In this document: piece after piece, positions 33,026 through 39,756 of the stretch
How the letters are laid out: every line of letters starts with the position of its first letter
Numbering within the stretch: the stretch's first letter is position 1
Assembly: GCA_944380775.1 (NCBI GenBank)
Contig: CALWIP010000015.1
Coordinates: forward strand, 1 to 39,756
Reading direction: 5' to 3'
Length of the DNA: 39,756 nucleotides
Origin: an uncultured Clostridia bacterium
GTDB lineage: Bacteria > Bacillota > Clostridia > Oscillospirales > Acutalibacteraceae
Notes under the pieces: generated by a model
The model's input: the letters and a program-made list of their open reading frames with translations, nothing else
Databases searched by the model: none
Told to the model about the DNA's origin: nothing
Position numbers and translations under genes: made by a program

Positions 33026-34510
33026 TCAGGATTTTTCCAACACCTGCCGGACGGCCTGCATTTCCTCATGGGTCTGCGGGTGGTCGAGATAATCCCAGGA
33101 ATACAGCGCAAAGCCTTGCGCGCCCAGCGCGCGCGACTGCTCAATCTGCCGCGCGACGGCCGGCCCGCCGCCCAGCCACGCGCCGCCGTCGGCCTGGGAA
33201 CCCGCCTTGTAAAGGCCCAGGCCGAGGTACAGATCCACGCCCGGCGCAGTAACCAGCGAACGCCACTGCTCTGCCGTGCGGGTGAACGGCAGGGATGCGT
33301 GCGAAAACGGGAAATAGATCTGCGGCGCGAGGTAATCGACATAGCCCGCCCGGCTGGCCCAGGTTTGGACGTCTGCGGCCTGCGCCTCGTTGTTGGCCAG
33401 GCTCGCCTGCGGCGAGATGCCGAAGACGGCCTCCGGGTTTTCCTCTTTCACCGCGCGGTACACCGCCTGGACAAGCAGATTGATGTTCTGCTTGCGCCAC
33501 TGCGCCAGCGGCAGGCTCGTCCCGCTCTCCCGGTAGACGGCGGCGTCTAGCGCGGCATCCTGCGTGGGATAGAAATAATCGTCAAAATGGATACCGTCCA
33601 CATCGTAGCGCGAGACGATTTCCCGCACGCCCTCCACAATATAATCGCGCACCTGCGCATAACCCGGATTATAATAGAGCGAACCCTGGTACGCCATCGT
33701 CCAGTTCCGGCGCGCGCTGTCGCTTTGCCACTGCACATAAGGGTTCCCCGCTGCAAGGGACGCCGGCGTGCTCCCCTGCCGGATGCGCAGCGGGTTGATC
33801 CATGCGTGCAGCTCCAAACCCTCCCGGTGCGCAGCCTCCACCATGTAGGCAAGCGGGTCGTATCCGGGATGTTTCCCCTGCGTACCCGTCAGGAGATGGG
33901 ACCACGGGTATTGCTGCGAAGGGTACAGCGCGTCGCCGAACGGGCGGACATGGACAAAAAGCGCGTTCATCCCGCTGTTTTTCGCCTTTGCAACAATTGC
34001 GTCAAATTTCCGCCGGAACGCGCTTTCGCTGCGGTCCGCCTGCACACTGAGGTCCAAGCTTAAATACGGGACCCACACGGCGCGCAGTTCTCCGTTTTGC
34101 GGCGCTTCCGTCTCGTAACCGATTACCGACACCGCCCGGCAGGACTCCCCGTAGCCGGCGCCGGCCGGCCGGCGCTCCACCGTGACGCGGATGGAAGCGT
34201 GCACGCCGTTAATTTCCGCAAAGACATACGACGTTCCGAGCCTGCGGCCCGTGATGCGGTATTTATCCGTTCCCGGCACGCGCGCCACCGGGGAAATCCC
34301 GTCCCGCGACGCGTACACCTTCACGTCGTCCTGGCTCAAGCCCGGCCCTGCGACCGCCGCCCGGAAATCGTAGATATCCCCTGGGGCCATCACATAACTG
34401 CGGGTGTCCATTGTAAGCGTGCGCACCGGACGGGCGGCCCCCTGCACCCAAAACGGCGCCGCCAGCGTCAAAAGAAACGCCAGCAGCGCCGCTGCGACCG
34501 TTTTCTTCAT
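33026..34510 (-). CDS. Secreted GHL10 (DUF187) family glycoside hydrolase-like protein
   Basis: A 494-aa exported protein. The signal peptide is KK plus a hydrophobic stretch with a VQGAA cleavage region near 25. An Ig-like beta domain covers about 30-110. The GHL10 TIM barrel runs from about 140 to the end: ELRAVWVPYLSLDL, MNALFVHVRPFGDALYPS, ELHAWINPLRI, VDGIHFDDYFYP and VFGISPQAS. FDDYF carries the likely catalytic acidic residues. Relatives act on cell-wall or exopolysaccharide glycans, and the substrate is unknown. GAGGAGG precedes the ATG, with an extended -10 promoter just upstream. It sits between GH127 and a nucleotide-sugar dehydratase. Confidence 0.88.
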   Translation of the reverse strand: MKKTVAAALLAFLLTLAAPFWVQGAARPVRTLTMDTRSYVMAPGDIYDFRAAVAGPGLSQDDVKVYASRDGISPVARVPGTDKYRITGRRLGTSYVFAEINGVHASIRVTVERRPAGAGYGESCRAVSVIGYETEAPQNGELRAVWVPYLSLDLSVQADRSESAFRRKFDAIVAKAKNSGMNALFVHVRPFGDALYPSQQYPWSHLLTGTQGKHPGYDPLAYMVEAAHREGLELHAWINPLRIRQGSTPASLAAGNPYVQWQSDSARRNWTMAYQGSLYYNPGYAQVRDYIVEGVREIVSRYDVDGIHFDDYFYPTQDAALDAAVYRESGTSLPLAQWRKQNINLLVQAVYRAVKEENPEAVFGISPQASLANNEAQAADVQTWASRAGYVDYLAPQIYFPFSHASLPFTRTAEQWRSLVTAPGVDLYLGLGLYKAGSQADGGAWLGGGPAVARQIEQSRALGAQGFALYSWDYLDHPQTHEEMQAVRQVLEKS

Positions 34511-34539
34511 TGGAATTCCTCCTCGGGTCTGTTTTCCCG

Positions 34540-34548
34540 ATTATAACA
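34540..34548 (-). promoter_or_regulatory. Extended -10 promoter of the GHL10 gene
   Basis: On the minus strand TGT-TATAAT (34,548-34,540), TGn plus consensus -10, about 30 bp before the start codon. No good -35 at 17 bp. Confidence 0.6.
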
Positions 34549-34605
34549 AACGCCAGCCAGTCAGGAGTTCCGTTAAAGAAAATATATTCTTTTGGAGAAA
34601 TTTTC

Positions 34606-36561
34606 CTACTTGTCCCCGCCCTTTGCCGCTGCATCCGGCTCCGCCAGAAGGTCGCTCTTTTCCGCATGCCCGGTGTAATTCGGCACCAGGCGGTGGATCA
34701 CCTGCATCATTTTGACGTTGTCCACGCCCATGCAGCCGCGCAGCTCTTCCAGGTGGTCCAGGAACGCCTCTTCGTCAAACGGGATCGGAGAACCAATATA
34801 GATCAACTCATGCGAGGTCTTCTGGCATCCGCCCTCGCTGTCCAGCAGCAATTCTTCATAGAGCTTTTCGCCGGGGCGCAGGCCCGTGTAGACAATCTTG
34901 ATATCCTCGTCCGGCTCAAAGCCGGAGAGGCGGATCAAGTTGCGCGCCAGGTCGACAATGCGCACCGGCTCGCCCATGTCGAGCACGAAGATCTCGCCGC
35001 CGCGCGCCATGCCGCCGGCCTGGATGACGAGCCGCGCCGCCTCCGGGATGGTCATGAAATAGCGGATGATATCCGGGTGCGTCACCGTGACCGGGCCGCC
35101 CGCAGCAATCTGCCGCTGGAAGAGCGGGATGACGCTGCCGTTGCTGCCCAGCACGTTGCCGAAGCGCACCGCCGCAAACCCGGTTTTGCTGTGGCGGCTG
35201 TAATATTGGATGATCATCTCGCAGATGCGCTTAGTCGCGCCCATCACGTTGGTGGGGTTGACGGCTTTATCCGTTGAAATCAACACCATGCGCTTTGCGC
35301 CGTATTGATCGGCGGCCTGGGCCACGTTCAGCGTGCCGAATACATTGTTTTTCACGGCCTCACCCGGGCTCAGCTCCATCAGCGGAACATGCTTGTGCGC
35401 CGCAGCATGGAATACCACGTCCGGATGGCAGACCTCAAACAGCTTGTTCACGCGCTTTTTGTCGCGCACCGAGCCGATGAGCACTTCCAGGTCCAGTTTG
35501 GGGAATTGGCGGAGCAATTCATTTTGCAGGTCGTAGGCGTTGTTCTCGTAAATATCGAAGATGATGAGCTTGGCGGGCGAGAAAAACGCGATCTGCCGGC
35601 AGAGTTCGGAGCCGATGGACCCGCCGCCGCCTGTAACCAGGACGACCTTATTTTTCAAATAATCACAGATCTCTTCCACATTCAGCTTGACCTCGTCGCG
35701 GCCAAGCAAGTCCACGATATCCACGTCGCGGATAGAGATGTGGGAGGCGTCGTTTTCTTCGATGATCTCATACAGCGCAGGGACGGTTTTCAACCGGCAG
35801 CCCGTTTTCGCGCAGATGCTGAGAATGTCCTGCTGGTCCTTCTTTTTGCTCGACGGCATCGCCAGCACAATCTGGTCCACATTATACCGCACGGCCATGC
35901 GCGGGATGCTCTCGCGCCCGCCCACGACCTTCACGCCGTGGATGCGCGTCCCGCGTTTGCTGCGGTCATCGTCGATAGCGACCACCGGGATGCCCTTGCT
36001 CTCCGGCGCGGTCTTCATCTCTTTAATGACCATAGACCCCATCTCGCCCGCGCCAATCACCATCACGCGGTTAAACTCCGCCTTATCCTTCGAAATCAAG
36101 CTCTTGCGGCGCTGGCGGCGCACCAGGCGGAAGCTGAAGCGGAACACGCCCAACAGGAACAGCATGATGAGATATCCCATGATGTACACGCTGTTGGGGA
36201 AACGCGGCTCGCCGAGGGCATAGCCCATGAGCACCATGAGCAGGTTGGCGGCCGTCACGCCAAAGAAAATCTGCAATAGCTCGTCCAGGCTGGCGAACTG
36301 CCACATGGTGTTATAAAATTTTGCAATGGTGAATGTGAGGACACAGACCACCGCGCACCACGGCATTAGCTCCAAGTAAGAGACCCAATAATACGGCGGG
36401 ACGCCGCGCGTGGAAAGCAGGATGCCGTTTTCCCACACCGTTTCATATTTCAGGCCGTCAAACCGGAGCAGGAACGCCACGAAATAGCTGAGAAACACCA
36501 CCACTAGGTCGACCAACACCTGCGGCAGCGAATAAAAGAGGCTCACCCTCTTATTTTTCAT
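34606..36561 (-). CDS. Membrane nucleotide-sugar 4,6-dehydratase (PglF/CapD/WbpM-like)
   Basis: A 651-aa polysaccharide biosynthesis protein. About four membrane helices lie within residues 10-150. A first Rossmann-type domain (VMVIGAGEMGSMVIKEM, about 170) and the extended SDR domain with VLVTGGGGSIGSELCRQIAFF (about 305-325) follow. The active-site motif STDKAVNPTNVMGATKR contains the Thr-Asp-Lys set typical of UDP-GlcNAc C4,6-dehydratases such as PglF, which start di-N-acetylbacillosamine or QuiNAc-type sugars. AGGAG lies about 11 nt before the ATG. No other sugar genes are adjacent, so the product pathway is open. Its upstream region is the second copy of the intergenic repeat. Confidence 0.9.
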   Translation of the reverse strand: MKNKRVSLFYSLPQVLVDLVVVFLSYFVAFLLRFDGLKYETVWENGILLSTRGVPPYYWVSYLELMPWCAVVCVLTFTIAKFYNTMWQFASLDELLQIFFGVTAANLLMVLMGYALGEPRFPNSVYIMGYLIMLFLLGVFRFSFRLVRRQRRKSLISKDKAEFNRVMVIGAGEMGSMVIKEMKTAPESKGIPVVAIDDDRSKRGTRIHGVKVVGGRESIPRMAVRYNVDQIVLAMPSSKKKDQQDILSICAKTGCRLKTVPALYEIIEENDASHISIRDVDIVDLLGRDEVKLNVEEICDYLKNKVVLVTGGGGSIGSELCRQIAFFSPAKLIIFDIYENNAYDLQNELLRQFPKLDLEVLIGSVRDKKRVNKLFEVCHPDVVFHAAAHKHVPLMELSPGEAVKNNVFGTLNVAQAADQYGAKRMVLISTDKAVNPTNVMGATKRICEMIIQYYSRHSKTGFAAVRFGNVLGSNGSVIPLFQRQIAAGGPVTVTHPDIIRYFMTIPEAARLVIQAGGMARGGEIFVLDMGEPVRIVDLARNLIRLSGFEPDEDIKIVYTGLRPGEKLYEELLLDSEGGCQKTSHELIYIGSPIPFDEEAFLDHLEELRGCMGVDNVKMMQVIHRLVPNYTGHAEKSDLLAEPDAAAKGGDK

Positions 36562-36764
36562 CCCGATCCACTCTCCTAGTTACTTTCGTTCTATGGGCAC
36601 CGCGGCAAGCTAAAGCCTCACCCCCATGCGGGAGGCAGGCCGCCGCCGCGCGCAAAGCAGCGTGCAAAAAAGGACCTGGCAGCACGCGCGAGAGAAAAGG
36701 GCCTCTCCCGTGAGAATTTTGGCGGCGCCAAGCAAAACCGGCCACGTTGCGGTGATCTTTTGAT

Positions 36765-36773
36765 ATTATACCA
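36765..36773 (-). promoter_or_regulatory. Extended -10 box, proximal end of repeat copy 2
   Basis: On the minus strand TGG-TATAAT (36,773-36,765), facing the dehydratase gene about 200 bp away. No convincing -35. Confidence 0.45.
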
Positions 36774-36869
36774 CACCTGCGGTGGGCACGTCGCGCGCTG
36801 CGGCCTCCGGCCGCCCGGCCGGGAGGTACCGCTGGGGTTCGCCGCCCGCGCTGCGGCCGTCCTGGTAGT

Positions 36870-36878
36870 ATTATACCA
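36870..36878 (-). promoter_or_regulatory. Extended -10 box, distal end of repeat copy 2
   Basis: On the minus strand TGG-TATAAT (36,878-36,870), in the same position within the repeat as the box in copy 1. A weak TTCCTT lies 17 bp before the hexamer. Confidence 0.45.
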
Positions 36879-36927
36879 CAGAGTGGCCGAAAAAGGAACC
36901 GTTTTTCCCGCGCAGGGCAAACGGCGC

Positions 36928-36966
36928 AAAAAAGGGCGAGAACCGCTCTGTTTCCCGCCCTTTTTC
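36928..36966 (-). terminator. Terminator of the efp/CD1247-like transcript
   Basis: AAAAAGGGCG (36,929-36,938) pairs with CGCCCTTTTT (36,956-36,965). On the minus strand the stem ends in CGCCCTTTTTT, a T-run. Confidence 0.8.
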
Positions 36967-36983
36967 TTGTCAGTGAAGGTTCC

Positions 36984-37412
36984 TTATTCGCCGTCCTCGC
37001 TGTGGCCGCACCCGCAACCGCAGCCGTCCTCTTCCTCTTCCACCTCAAACTCCAGCAGCTCGCCACAGTTCGGGCACTCCATTTTGCCGTCTTCAATGAT
37101 GCTCTCAGACAAGCAAATCGTCTCGTTGCAGTTCGGGCAAGTGACCTCATAGTAGCACTCGTCGTCTTCGTCGTCCTCGTCGTCCTCTTCCTCGCCGTAG
37201 ATCTCGTCTTCCAGCGCGGCAAGGTCTTCGTCAATCTCGTCCACCTGCCCGGCAACCTCGTCGACCGTCTCGTCCAGGCCCGCCAGGTCGGACGCCATTT
37301 CGTCCAGCAGGTCCAGCATCGCGTTGAGGACCTTGACTTCGTCCTTATTTTCGTCGAGATTCAGGCCCTCCATCAGGCCGCGGATATACGCTACACGTTC
37401 CGTATTGGTCAT
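36984..37412 (-). CDS. CD1247-like acidic zinc-ribbon protein
   Basis: A 142-aa protein. The N-terminal helical domain (TNTERVAYIRGLMEGLNLDENKDEVKVLNAM, in parts) is the CD1247 N-terminal domain common in Clostridia. A heptad-like acidic helix follows, then a run of about 20 Glu/Asp residues at about 75-90. A zinc ribbon CPNC...CPNC lies at about 95-125, and the tail is CGCGCGH-rich. Function unknown; it consistently neighbours efp in Clostridia, so a translation link is possible. The ATG at 37,412 has AAGGAG at 8 nt; a TTG two codons earlier is too close to it. It lies 29 bp after efp. Confidence 0.85.
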   Translation of the reverse strand: MTNTERVAYIRGLMEGLNLDENKDEVKVLNAMLDLLDEMASDLAGLDETVDEVAGQVDEIDEDLAALEDEIYGEEEDDEDDEDDECYYEVTCPNCNETICLSESIIEDGKMECPNCGELLEFEVEEEEDGCGCGCGHSEDGE

Positions 37413-37441
37413 TGCCAAAACTCCTTTCGCCGCGCGCCTTG

Positions 37442-37999
37442 TTACGCGCGCTCCATATACTCGCCGGTGCGGGTGTCAATGCGGATCATTTCGCCTTCCT
37501 CAATGAAGAGCGGCACCTTGATCTGCGCGCCGGTCTCCAGCGTGGCGGGCTTTGTCGCATTGGTGGCCGTGTCGCCCTTGAAGCCCGGGTCGGTCTCGGT
37601 CACCTGCAGCTCAACAAAGTTCGGCGGCTCTACGCCAAACACATTGCCTTTGTAAGAGAGCACCTTGCACTCCATATTTTCCTTGACGAACTTGAAGTTG
37701 TCGCCGAGGATGCTCTTGTTGATCGGGATCTGCTCAAAGGACTCCATGTCCATAAAATAGTAGAGATCGCCGTCGTTGTACAGGTACTGCATATCCTTGC
37801 GCTCGATATAGGCGGTGGGATATTTGTCGTTCGGGTTGAACGTTTTTTCCGTCACAGCGCCGGTGATGACGTTGCGGATCTTCGTGCGGACGAACGCCGC
37901 GCCCTTGCCGGGCTTTACATGCTGGAACTCGATGATGGAGACGACGTTGCCGTCCATCTCAAACGTCACGCCATTCCTAAAATCGCCTGCAGATATCAT
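37442..37999 (-). CDS. efp: Elongation factor P
   Basis: A 185-aa translation factor that relieves ribosome stalling at polyproline. It has the three beta-barrel domains: KOW-like EFP_N at 1-60, OB at about 65-125 and C-terminal OB at 130-185. The tip of domain I reads [12 protein letters not shown], with Lys32 at the usual modification position and a proline two residues before it, as in Bacillus-type EF-P. The C-terminal signature is present ([25 protein letters not shown]). The ATG at 37,999 has GGAGG; the five-residue upstream extension is not used by the family. Confidence 0.96.
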   Translation of the reverse strand: MISAGDFRNGVTFEMDGNVVSIIEFQHVKPGKGAAFVRTKIRNVITGAVTEKTFNPNDKYPTAYIERKDMQYLYNDGDLYYFMDMESFEQIPINKSILGDNFKFVKENMECKVLSYKGNVFGVEPPNFVELQVTETDPGFKGDTATNATKPATLETGAQIKVPLFIEEGEMIRIDTRTGEYMERA

Positions 38000-38031
38000 A
38001 AAGCTGTCCTCCAATTCAATTTCTATCTTCT

Positions 38032-38060
38032 AGTGTATAGCATTTCCCGTAATTTTTCAA
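38032..38060 (-). promoter_or_regulatory. Promoter of efp
   Basis: On the minus strand TTGAAA (38,060-38,055), 17-bp spacer, TACACT (38,037-38,032). Confidence 0.6.
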
Positions 38061-38093
38061 GTAAAATCTTGCGAAAATCACGTCTTCCGCCGC

Positions 38094-38531
38094 TCACATC
38101 AGGTCCTGCAGCGCCGCAAAGGCCAAAAAATAGCTGTTCTTGCCGAAGCCGCAGATCTGCCCCGCGCAGACGTCCGCGATGACGGAACGGTGGCGGAACT
38201 CCTCGCGCGCGTGGATGTTGGACATGTGCGTCTCAATGAACGGGATGCGCACGCTGGCAATGGCGTCGTGCAACGCGTAGCTGTAATGCGTAAACGCGCC
38301 CGCGTTGATGATAACGCCGTCGTAAACGCCGCGCGCCGCGTGGATCTTGTCGATGAGCGCGCCCTCCCAATTCGACTGGAAGATGTCGCAGTCCACGCCG
38401 TATTTTTCCGCGGTCTCCATGATCTGCCGGTCGATGCTCTCGGCGCTCTCGCTGCCGTAAATCCCTTTTTCCCGCACGCCCACCATATTCATGTTGGGGC
38501 CGAGCAGGACCAGGACCCGTTTTTTTGCCAT
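38094..38531 (-). CDS. aroQ: 3-dehydroquinate dehydratase, type II
   Basis: A 145-aa dodecameric type II dehydroquinase of the shikimate pathway (3-dehydroquinate to 3-dehydroshikimate). The flexible lid carries the catalytic Arg and Tyr (GVREKGIYGSES, about 18-29). INAGAFTHYSYALHDAI (about 75-91) holds the substrate Asn and His, and ETHMSNIHAREEFRHRSV the second histidine and Arg. All catalytic residues are present. The ATG is preceded by AAAGGATGAAGGAG. It lies 6 bp after the yqeG-like gene. No other shikimate gene is in the window. Confidence 0.94.
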   Translation of the reverse strand: MAKKRVLVLLGPNMNMVGVREKGIYGSESAESIDRQIMETAEKYGVDCDIFQSNWEGALIDKIHAARGVYDGVIINAGAFTHYSYALHDAIASVRIPFIETHMSNIHAREEFRHRSVIADVCAGQICGFGKNSYFLAFAALQDLM

Positions 38532-38537
38532 GCTCCT

Positions 38538-39047
38538 TCATCCTTTCTCAACGCCCGCGCCGGGCGGGAATTTGCTGCGCACGCGGCGCTCAAGCACGCG
38601 CCGGACGCGGAACGTGACGCCGCTCTCCTGCGACACCGGCTCCAAAAGGACCGAACGCATGCCGCAGAGGCCGGCGCCCAGCACATCGGTAAACACCTGG
38701 TCCCCCACGACGGCAATGCGGGAGGCCGGCACGCCGAGCAGCGCCTGCGCGCGCCAATAGCCAAACGGCAGCGGCTTGCAGCCCCTGCTCAGGCAGGGCA
38801 GGCCGTACTGCGCGGCAAACGGCTCCACCCGCTTTTTGCGGTTATTGGAGAGGATAACAAGCCGCACACCCGCCCGCTGCAGCGCGCGCGCCCACTCCTG
38901 CGTCCCCGGCGCGGGCGTTTGCGAGCCTGGGCTGGAAAGCGTATTGTCCACGTCCAGGATGAGCGCCTCCACGCCCAGGCGGCGCAGGAGCGCCGGTGTG
39001 ACTTCTTGCACGCGCCGGAGCGAGACGGTTGGGTACAGTAACAGCAT
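38538..39047 (-). CDS. YqeG family HAD-IIIA phosphatase
   Basis: A 169-aa HAD-superfamily phosphatase of the YqeG group. Motif I is ILDVDNTL (about 31-38) with the nucleophile Asp and general acid Asp. Motif II is ILSNN (about 66-70), the conserved lysine is in CKPLPFGY, and motif IV is VVGDQVFTDVLGA. The substrate is unknown; relatives dephosphorylate phosphatidylglycerol phosphate-like or small phosphates. The ATG at 39,047 follows GAGGAGGGG; the longer frame upstream runs through the rpsU terminator and is not real. Order yqeG-aroQ-efp-CD1247 is typical of Clostridia. Confidence 0.9.
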   Translation of the reverse strand: MLLLYPTVSLRRVQEVTPALLRRLGVEALILDVDNTLSSPGSQTPAPGTQEWARALQRAGVRLVILSNNRKKRVEPFAAQYGLPCLSRGCKPLPFGYWRAQALLGVPASRIAVVGDQVFTDVLGAGLCGMRSVLLEPVSQESGVTFRVRRVLERRVRSKFPPGAGVEKG

Positions 39048-39082
39048 AAGCCCCTCCTCTTCCATGCAGCCGCAGGACATTA

Positions 39083-39109
39083 AAAAAGCGGGCGTTCGGC
39101 CCGCTTTTT
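39083..39109. terminator. Terminator of rpsU
   Basis: AAAAAGCGGGC (39,083-39,093) and GCCCGCTTTTT (39,099-39,109) around a 5-nt loop. T-runs occur on both strands; functionally it ends the leftward rpsU transcript. Confidence 0.9.
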
Positions 39110-39138
39110 CACAGCATGTTCGTTTTTCAAACACAAAA

Positions 39139-39315
39139 TTATTTATATTTGCGTTTACGAGCCGCCTCAGATTTCTTCTTGCGCTTGACAGAGGGCTTTT
39201 CATAAGCCTCTCTCTTGCGCACTTCCGCGATCACGCCCGCTCTTGCACACTGCTTTTTAAATCTTCTCAGAGCACTGTCGAGAGATTCGTTCTCTTTGAT
39301 CCTGATCTCAGCCAC
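39139..39315 (-). CDS. rpsU: Small ribosomal subunit protein bS21
   Basis: A 58-aa basic protein of the 30S platform near the anti-Shine-Dalgarno end of 16S rRNA. It begins [20 protein letters not shown] and ends in the lysine/arginine-rich [15 protein letters not shown] region. The start is GTG at 39,315 with GGGAGG 7 nt upstream, which gives exactly the usual family length. An ATG further upstream would add a non-family extension. Monocistronic, with consensus promoter and strong terminator. Confidence 0.95.
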   Translation of the reverse strand: MAEIRIKENESLDSALRRFKKQCARAGVIAEVRKREAYEKPSVKRKKKSEAARKRKYK

Positions 39316-39368
39316 TTGTTTCCCTCCCATCCGCCAAACGGCAGGGGTTTCGTCATATAACAAAAAAT

Positions 39369-39397
39369 ATTATACCGAGTTTGGGGGAATCTGTCAA
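39369..39397 (-). promoter_or_regulatory. Promoter of rpsU
   Basis: On the minus strand consensus TTGACA (39,397-39,392), 17-bp spacer, consensus TATAAT (39,374-39,369). The best promoter in the window, as expected for a ribosomal protein. Confidence 0.9.
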
Positions 39398-39452
39398 GCG
39401 GTTCTCATGGAAAGTTTGGAAGAATTTTTTTCGCCTTTTTTTAAAAAAGAGA

Positions 39453-39484
39453 TTGACAAGCTCCCGGATTCATGATAATATAAT
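39453..39484 (+). promoter_or_regulatory. Promoter of the tRNA cluster
   Basis: Consensus TTGACA (39,453-39,458) followed by an AT-rich -10 region. TAATAT at 39,476-39,481 gives a 17-bp spacer; TATAAT at 39,479-39,484 would give 20. It diverges from the rpsU promoter. Confidence 0.7.
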
Positions 39485-39522
39485 ACTCGCGCTACACGAG
39501 ACGCTGCAAAGCGCCAGCATAT

Positions 39523-39598
39523 AGGGGTATAGCTCAGTTGGTAGAGCAGCGGTCTCCAAAACCGCGTGCCGAGGGTTCAAGTCCTTCTGCCCCTGCCA
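39523..39598 (+). tRNA. tRNA-Trp (CCA)
   Basis: A complete cloverleaf: acceptor AGGGGTA/TGCCCCT (with one T-G pair), D-arm GCTC/GAGC, anticodon stem GCGGT/ACCGC with loop CTCCAAA (anticodon CCA), T-arm GAGGG/CCTTC with loop TTCAAGT. CCA is encoded. It matches the Trp-specific T-box at 28,458-28,745. Confidence 0.96.
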
Positions 39599-39603
39599 AA
39601 TTT

Positions 39604-39680
39604 GGCCCGGTAGTTCAGTTGGTTAGAACGCTAGCCTGTCACGCTAGAGGTCGACGGTTCGAGCCCGTTCCGGGTCGCCA
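39604..39680 (+). tRNA. tRNA-Asp (GTC)
   Basis: A 77-nt cloverleaf: acceptor GGCCCGG paired with CCGGGTC, D-arm GTTC/GAAC, anticodon GTC at 39,638-39,640 in stem CTAGC/GCTAG, T-loop TTCGAGC, encoded CCA. Five bases after tRNA-Trp. Confidence 0.96.
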
Positions 39681-39756
39681 GCTGCTATGGCTCAGGTGGT
39701 AGAGCACATCCTTGGTAAGGATGAGGTCACCAGTTCGAATCTGGTTAGCAGCTCCA
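39681..39756 (+). tRNA. tRNA-Thr (GGT)
   Basis: It begins directly after tRNA-Asp and ends at the window edge with TCCA. Acceptor GCTGCTA/TAGCAGC, D-arm GCTC/GAGC, anticodon GGT at 39,714-39,716 in stem ATCCT/AGGAT, T-loop TTCGAAT. More tRNAs may follow outside the window. Confidence 0.94.

Larger units (their letters stand above)
36764..36880 (+). repeat. Dispersed intergenic repeat, copy 2
   Basis: The 105 bp at 36,776-36,880 align ungapped with 18,449-18,553 (about 17 mismatches), plus 12 bases at the left. The ends are direct copies of TATTATACCACA (36,764-36,775 and 36,869-36,880). The core GCGGCCTCCGGCCGC is a perfect dyad around CTCCG. It lies in the 422-bp gap between the dehydratase and the CD1247-like gene; the rest of the gap (36,562-36,760) shows no gene. 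Confidence 0.75.

Noticed and set aside
37150-37200. Short tandem repeats (TCGTCC/TCTTCG-like) resembling a microsatellite
   Set aside because: They encode the Asp/Glu-rich stretch of the CD1247-like protein and keep frame, so this is coding low complexity.

Overview
The window reads as one chromosomal stretch of a GC-rich member of the Clostridia, most like the Oscillospiraceae/Ruminococcaceae (an inference from gene families, not from a database search). Pointers are two T-box leaders (tyrS, trpBA), a SigH-like sporulation-type sigma factor, a reverse rubrerythrin under a PerR-like repressor, bS21, SpoIIE-type phosphatase and RsbW-type kinase genes, a YqeG-AroQ-EF-P-CD1247 gene order, and extracellular or carbohydrate functions (GH127, GHL10, YfhO). 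Intrinsic terminators are plentiful and promoters mostly have 17-bp spacers. No prophage, transposase or CRISPR array is visible.

Layout. 1-330: a terminator, a short truncated tRNA-like element with its own promoter, then the corC-type promoter. 327-1616: CorC/HlyC transporter. 1680-5706 (minus): trmK, nif3-like, an unassigned methyltransferase and rqcH, tightly packed. 5735-7241 (minus): DUF1858 protein, zinc-ribbon protein, a decayed tRNA-like element and sigH. 7390-8916: comM. 8975-12330: a SpoIIE phosphatase/anti-sigma pair pointing left and a LytTR regulator/GHKL kinase pair pointing right. They meet at about 10,460 in a junction where both genes have lost their 5' ends. 12416-16296: a compact type III restriction-modification pair. 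16371-18353 (minus): URO-D family protein and aldo/keto reductase behind a repeat. 18704-19790 (minus): perR and reverse rubrerythrin with a palindromic operator. 19884-25216 (minus): phosphodiester glycosidase, YfhO and T-box tyrS. 25297-27783: UvrA2-like ATPase. 28425-30749: Trp-specific T-box, trpB and trpA. 30887-36561 (minus): GH127, GHL10 and a PglF/CapD-type dehydratase. 36984-39315 (minus): CD1247-like protein, efp, aroQ, yqeG and rpsU. 39523-39756: tRNA-Trp, tRNA-Asp and tRNA-Thr.

Most interesting points. The trp operon holds only trpB and trpA under a T-box that reads a Trp codon. Its TrpA has lost every recognisable catalytic and phosphate-binding residue but keeps the TrpB-contact motifs. 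This suggests a tRNA-Trp-sensing indole-salvage synthase with a pseudoenzyme alpha subunit. A roughly 117-bp intergenic repeat occurs twice, each time upstream of a leftward gene, and carries extended -10 boxes at its ends pointing at that gene. The junction near 10,460 is either a genuine rearrangement or an assembly misjoin.
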